Source: CAYHWW01 sp964360145 (GTDB taxonomy: Bacteria; Bdellovibrionota; UBA1018; CAYHWW01). Taken from it: 15,503 bases of DNA. The stretch lies in contig CAYHWW010000075.1 in assembly GCA_964360145.1 (NCBI GenBank), positions 1 to 15,503 of the forward strand, given 5' to 3'. The notes under the pieces are model-generated. The model had not been told where the DNA came from, ran no database searches, and saw nothing but the letters and a program-made list of their open reading frames with translations. Each line of letters begins with the position of its first letter. Position 1 is the stretch's first letter. Of this stretch, positions 11,784-15,503 are shown one piece after another. The position numbers and the translations under genes were made by a program.

Positions 11784-14102
11784 ATGGACCTTTCCACAGG
11801 TTACGTCTGCACGGGTTGCCACTGGTACTGGATCGCTGGCGTTCTTGGCGCCATCGTCCTCCTCTTTTTCGTGCCGCCCATCCGCAGATTGCTCCTCTCG
11901 AGCTGGGTGTTGCCCCTCCTGAAATCCCTGGGTGTGTTGCCCGTCATCTCGGAAACCGAGCGCGTGGCCCTCAAGGCCGGCGATGTGTGGGTGGAGACCG
12001 AGTTTTTCAAAGGTAAGCCCGACTTCAAGCGCTTGATGGATGTGAAGTGGGGCGAGCTCAGCGCTGAAGAGAAGGCATTCCTCGCCGGGCCCTGCGAAGA
12101 GGTTTGCAAAGTCACCGACGACTGGAAGGCATGGAACGAACACGATCTGCCTGAGGCCGCATGGGACATCATGAAGCGCGGGAAGTTTTTGGGCATGATC
12201 ATCCCCAAGAAGTACGGTGGTCTCGAATTCTCCGCCCTTGGGGTCAGCGCCGTGCTGCAAAAAACCACATCGCGCTCCGTGGCCCTCGGCATCACGATCA
12301 TGGTGCCCAATTCTCTGGGGCCCGCGGAACTCCTCATTCACTACGGCACCGACGAGCAGAAAAACCATTACTTGCCTCGCCTGGCTGACGGTCGCGAAAT
12401 CCCCTGCTTCGGTCTCACCGAGCCCGGCGCTGGTTCTGATGCCGGCTCCATCACCGCCACCGGCGTTGTCTTCAAAGGCGATGACGGCAAACTGATGCTG
12501 AAGCTCAACTGGAACAAGCGCTGGATCACGCTGGCCAGCGTGTCCACCCTCATTGGTCTCGCCTTCCGCTTGAAGGATCCCCAAAACTTGCTGGGCAAAG
12601 GGGAAGACGCGGGCATCACCTGCGGCCTCATCCCCACCAATACCCCCGGAGTGAAGGCCGATCGCCGTCACAACCCGCTGGGTATGCCCTTCTACAACTG
12701 CCCCACCCAGGGCAAAGACGTGGTGGTGCCCATCGACGCCATCATTGGCGGTATCGCCGGTGCGGGCAATGGCTGGAAAATGCTCATGGAATGCTTGGCC
12801 GCGGGCCGAGGTATTTCGCTGCCCGCTCAAGGCGTGGCTTCCGCTAAGATGGCCGCTCGGGTGGCCAGCGCTCACTCCACGGTGCGCAAACAGTTCGGCA
12901 TGAGCGTGGGTCTTTTCGAGGGTGTACGCGAGCCCCTCGCTCGCATCATCGGCCACGCCTATATGTTCGAAGCTGCTCGGAAGTACACCCTGGCCGGCAT
13001 CGACGAGGGTCGCAAGCCTCCGGTCATCACCGCCATGGCGAAGTACTACTTCACCGAGGCTCAACGGTTGGTGGTCAACGACGCCATGGATATTCTCGGC
13101 GGCGCTGCCATCAGTCGTGGTCCGCGGAACCTCATGGCCCATGCCTATTTCACGGTGCCCGTATCCATCACCGTGGAGGGCGCGAACATCCTCACTCGCA
13201 CCCTGATCATCTTTGGCCAAGGAGCGCTGCGGGCCCACCCCTTTGCTTACAAAGTGGTGGATGCCATCGAGCGCGGCAGCCTCAAGGACTTTGACACGGC
13301 CTTTTGGGGCCATGTGTTGCACATCCTGAAAAATGCCTATCGCGCCACATTCCATACGGTCACCCGGGGCTGGTTCATCATCCCCTCTAACTGGGGATTG
13401 CCTGCGCGCTATATGCAAAAGCTTGGTTGGTCCTCCGCCGTGTTCGCCTTTATGGCAGACGTGGCCATGGCCTCCCTGGGGCCCAAGCTCAAGGCGAAGG
13501 GTAAGCTCACGGGGCGCTTTGCTGATATTTTAGCGTGGATGTACATCGGCACCGCCACCACCCGCCGCTTTTTGGCGGATGGTCGCCGCACAGAGGACGA
13601 GCCCTTCTACCGCTGGAGCATGGACTACGCCTTCTGGCAGATCCAACGGGCCTACGAAGATCTCTTCGCCAACTTCGATGCTCCTTTCGTGGGCTGGTTG
13701 CTCCGTCGTCCGGTGCGCTGGCTCGTGGGCTTGAACCCCATCGGCATGAAACCCATGGACGAGTTAGATCATGCCCTTTGCAATGCCATGCAGAAGCCGG
13801 GTGATCTGCGGGACCGCGTGACCGATGGCATTTATATACCCACGGATACTACCCAGGCCTTGGGCCGCCTTGAGAATGCCTTCAAGCTCACCGTGGAGTC
13901 CGATGCCATCTTCCGCAAAGTAGCGAAAGCCGTGAAGGCAAAGAAAGTGAAGAAGGGGCCTCCAGGGGAAATGTATACCCAGGCTGTCAACGAGGGCGTT
14001 ATCAATCAGGCGGAACTCGACGTGCTGAAGCGCGCCGAGGACGCTCGTTGGGATGCTATCCAAGTGGATGACTTCACCCTCAAAGACGATACCCAGCAGT
14101 AA
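11784..14102 (+). CDS. fadE: acyl-CoA dehydrogenase, FadE type
   Basis: This 772-aa FAD-dependent enzyme catalyses the first step of beta-oxidation, converting acyl-CoA to trans-2-enoyl-CoA. The start at 11784 is fixed by GAGGAG 5 nt upstream; a GTG ten codons earlier lacks one. Length and layout match E. coli FadE (~814 aa) rather than ordinary ~380-aa dehydrogenases. There is an N-terminal membrane segment (17-50, WIAGVLGAIVLLFFV...), then the dehydrogenase core with LTEPGAGSDAGS (211-222) for FAD/substrate binding. The probable catalytic base is E465 in TVEGANILTR. The bacterial-type C-terminal DUF1974 domain ends in EGVINQAELDVLKRAEDARWDAIQVDDF. A CTGC pair (9-12) stands just before the membrane segment, which is unusual. 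It heads an operon with a thioesterase 6 nt downstream and an EEP-fold enzyme overlapping that. Confidence 0.97.
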   Translation: MDLSTGYVCTGCHWYWIAGVLGAIVLLFFVPPIRRLLLSSWVLPLLKSLGVLPVISETERVALKAGDVWVETEFFKGKPDFKRLMDVKWGELSAEEKAFLAGPCEEVCKVTDDWKAWNEHDLPEAAWDIMKRGKFLGMIIPKKYGGLEFSALGVSAVLQKTTSRSVALGITIMVPNSLGPAELLIHYGTDEQKNHYLPRLADGREIPCFGLTEPGAGSDAGSITATGVVFKGDDGKLMLKLNWNKRWITLASVSTLIGLAFRLKDPQNLLGKGEDAGITCGLIPTNTPGVKADRRHNPLGMPFYNCPTQGKDVVVPIDAIIGGIAGAGNGWKMLMECLAAGRGISLPAQGVASAKMAARVASAHSTVRKQFGMSVGLFEGVREPLARIIGHAYMFEAARKYTLAGIDEGRKPPVITAMAKYYFTEAQRLVVNDAMDILGGAAISRGPRNLMAHAYFTVPVSITVEGANILTRTLIIFGQGALRAHPFAYKVVDAIERGSLKDFDTAFWGHVLHILKNAYRATFHTVTRGWFIIPSNWGLPARYMQKLGWSSAVFAFMADVAMASLGPKLKAKGKLTGRFADILAWMYIGTATTRRFLADGRRTEDEPFYRWSMDYAFWQIQRAYEDLFANFDAPFVGWLLRRPVRWLVGLNPIGMKPMDELDHALCNAMQKPGDLRDRVTDGIYIPTDTTQALGRLENAFKLTVESDAIFRKVAKAVKAKKVKKGPPGEMYTQAVNEGVINQAELDVLKRAEDARWDAIQVDDFTLKDDTQQ

Positions 14103-14108
14103 TCTCCC

Positions 14109-14507
14109 ATGCGTGTATTCACCACCACCATCGTTGTGCGCGGCTATGAGCTCGATGCCTACGGCCATGTGAACAACGCGGTGTACTTGAACTACGCCGA
14201 GTGGGCGCGCTGGTGCATGATCAAAGAAGCGGCGGGCTCCATGGAGTATTTCAAGGCTGCGGGCCTCGCACCGGTGGTGGCGCGCGTTGAGGTGGATTAC
14301 AAGCGCCCCTGCTATTTAGGGGAGGCGCTCGCCATGGAGACCCGCATGCTGGAGTTCAAACGCAAGGTCGTTGTGTTTCAACACCTGGTGAAAAAGCCCG
14401 GCGGCGAGCTCGCCACTGAGATTCGCGCCACCTTGGTTGGGGTGGGGGCCCAAGGCCGGGCCCAGGAGCTGCCTGGGGACTTTCAAAAACTGTTTCAGGG
14501 CCCTTGA
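14109..14507 (+). CDS. acyl-CoA thioesterase, 4HBT/YbgC hot-dog family
   Basis: This 132-aa single hot-dog domain protein probably hydrolyses acyl-CoA thioesters to free acid and CoA in the cytoplasm. The diagnostic segment is RGYELDAYGHVNNAVYLNYAE (11-31); D16 corresponds to the catalytic Asp of 4-hydroxybenzoyl-CoA thioesterase and YbgC. VVARVEVDYKRPCYLGE (56-72) is the second family signature. Size is normal. The gene begins 6 nt after fadE and ends overlapping the next gene by 4 nt, so it is co-transcribed with beta-oxidation. It may release CoA from slowly degraded or dead-end acyl-CoAs. The exact substrate is not visible from sequence. Confidence 0.92.
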   Translation: MRVFTTTIVVRGYELDAYGHVNNAVYLNYAEWARWCMIKEAAGSMEYFKAAGLAPVVARVEVDYKRPCYLGEALAMETRMLEFKRKVVVFQHLVKKPGGELATEIRATLVGVGAQGRAQELPGDFQKLFQGP

Positions 14508-15433
14508 ACGTGGCCGCCCCATTGAAAGTCCTCACCTGGAACGTGCAGTTCATGGCGGGGAAGAATTACTGTTTCTTCTGGGATCGTTCGGATGGTGGGG
14601 GCAAAGACTGGCGAGTGCGCCCCGCAGACACCGCGCACACCCTTGATGAAGTGGCCCGCGTACTGCGTGACGAAAACGCGGACATTGTATTGCTGCAAGA
14701 AGTGGATGTGGGCAGCCGCCGGGTGAATTATCAGGATCAAGAGGCGGAACTCGTCGGGCGGGTGGGGGATATCTATCCCCATCGCGCCAGTTGCTACTAC
14801 TGGCATGCGCCCTTCGTGCCGCACCCTAAAATCATGGGACCTGTGGGCATGAAGCTTCTCACGCTCTCACGCCATCCCATGGTGCTGGCGCAAGACGTTC
14901 CATTGCCGAAGATCCCCCGAAACTGGTTTGTGGATCTTTTCCATATCAAGCGCCGGGTGTTGGAGGTGCGGGTGCGGCTACCCGACGGGAGGCAGCTGAC
15001 CGCGTTCAACACCCATCTGGAGGCTTTTCCAGATGGTGACGACGTGGTTTTGCGCCAGGTCCGTGGGTTGCTTGCCCTTTGGCAGGGCCGCGCCGACGAG
15101 GCCTGGGTCGCGGGCGGTGATTTCAATCTCATTCCGCCCGGTGCCTATGGCGCGCTGAATGAGATTCAGCGGGAGCTTTATCGCCCGGAATCAGAAATGG
15201 CTTTGATTTATAAAGCACACAGCGTTGTGCCGACGCTAGAGCAGGTCACGGGCCCCGGGGCCAAGGATTGGGCCACGTTCAACAGCAATGACAAGCGCAT
15301 CGGCTACCCCGATCGTACGTTGGACTATCTCGTGCACAGCGCCCAGCTCACTGTGGCCTTGGCCCGGGTGCGCCGAGGGGATACGCTGAAGATCTCGGAC
15401 CACCTGCCATTGGTGGCCCAGCTTAGGGCCTGA
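14504..15433 (+). CDS. endonuclease/exonuclease/phosphatase (EEP) fold hydrolase
   Basis: This 309-aa metal-dependent phosphodiesterase-fold protein has the full EEP set: LTWNVQF (10-16, N13), LLQEVD (63-68, metal ligand E66), FNTHLEAF (168-175, H171), GGDFNL (204-209, D206/N208), LDYLVHS (273-279) and ISDHLPL (297-303, D299/H300). The fold covers AP endonucleases, sphingomyelinases and inositol phosphatases. Here the co-transcription with fadE and a thioesterase hints at a lipid or lipid-phosphate substrate, but there is no signal peptide. The start is TTG at 14504, overlapping the thioesterase stop as TTGA; a GTG at 14510 is an alternative, and neither has a good ribosome binding site, so translational coupling is likely. 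The insertion MAGKNYCFFWDRSDGGGKDW (17-36) between the first two motifs may help name the subfamily. Confidence 0.9.
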   Translation: MNVAAPLKVLTWNVQFMAGKNYCFFWDRSDGGGKDWRVRPADTAHTLDEVARVLRDENADIVLLQEVDVGSRRVNYQDQEAELVGRVGDIYPHRASCYYWHAPFVPHPKIMGPVGMKLLTLSRHPMVLAQDVPLPKIPRNWFVDLFHIKRRVLEVRVRLPDGRQLTAFNTHLEAFPDGDDVVLRQVRGLLALWQGRADEAWVAGGDFNLIPPGAYGALNEIQRELYRPESEMALIYKAHSVVPTLEQVTGPGAKDWATFNSNDKRIGYPDRTLDYLVHSAQLTVALARVRRGDTLKISDHLPLVAQLRA

Positions 15434-15450
15434 AACCAGCCCTCGCCCCC

Positions 15451-15466
15451 GTGTCAGAAATGACAC
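15451..15466 (+). terminator. short GAAA-loop hairpin after the fadE operon
   Basis: GTGTCA-GAAA-TGACAC forms a 6-bp stem closed by a stable GNRA tetraloop, 17 nt after the last stop, followed by ATTATT. It may be a weak terminator for the operon or a dyad operator for a gene beyond the window. The remaining bases to 15503 hold no recognisable gene. Confidence 0.4.
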
Positions 15467-15503
15467 ATTATTCAATGATTTCCATGTGTTAAATAATTGG
15501 TCA

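Noticed and set aside
11769..13418. A 549-codon open frame on the minus strand opposite fadE
   Set aside because: Same reason: fadE is unmistakable, and the mirror frame has shadow-like composition without recognisable motifs.
1..15503. CRISPR array, tRNA, rRNA, insertion sequence or prophage
   Set aside because: I saw no regularly spaced direct repeats, RNA gene signatures, transposase motifs or terminal inverted repeats with target duplications.

Overview
The window most likely comes from a predatory-type or related delta-proteobacterium-like lineage (Bdellovibrionota/Oligoflexia), with moderately high GC. Three things point there. A TIGR02147-family regulator is present, a family concentrated in Bdellovibrionota and Fibrobacterota. 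There is an HNH protein of the type that begins with an 'ELGYSS..EYAVKELGY'-like domain, which recurs in Bdellovibrio genomes. Several small secreted proteins have no recognisable family. This placement is inferred from protein content; no rRNA or tRNA gene is present.

Left part (1-6309, all minus strand): a DUF2090 aldolase-like gene, then a B12-dependent ribonucleotide reductase (nrdJ), then a two-gene unit of a TIGR02147 regulator and a secreted HE-x-x-Y protein. A strong 14-bp hairpin separates nrdJ from the regulator. The regulator has its own upstream control region: a perfect 9-bp inverted repeat, then a hairpin that covers its ribosome binding site. The nrdJ leader region carries an unusual set of interleaved inverted repeats around a plausible promoter.

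Middle (6443-9960, plus strand): an unrecognised 242-aa protein, a small secreted Arg/Cys-rich protein behind a TATAAT promoter, an aldehyde dehydrogenase, and a PaiB-type FMN-binding protein two bases behind it. The paiB 3' end overlaps the 3' end of a convergent HNH-protein gene by 53 bp.

Right part (10910-15503): the HNH gene is divergent from a 193-aa secreted acidic-tailed protein. That protein's start codon lies in one arm of a perfect 12-bp inverted repeat, with its Shine-Dalgarno sequence in the loop. Next comes a tight operon of fadE (large membrane-type acyl-CoA dehydrogenase), a hot-dog thioesterase and an endonuclease/exonuclease/phosphatase-fold enzyme, which looks like fatty acid or lipid breakdown.

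Most of the window is ordinary metabolism. The parts worth a second look are the regulator/secreted-protein pair, the translation-controlling hairpins, the small secreted proteins and the nrdJ leader.
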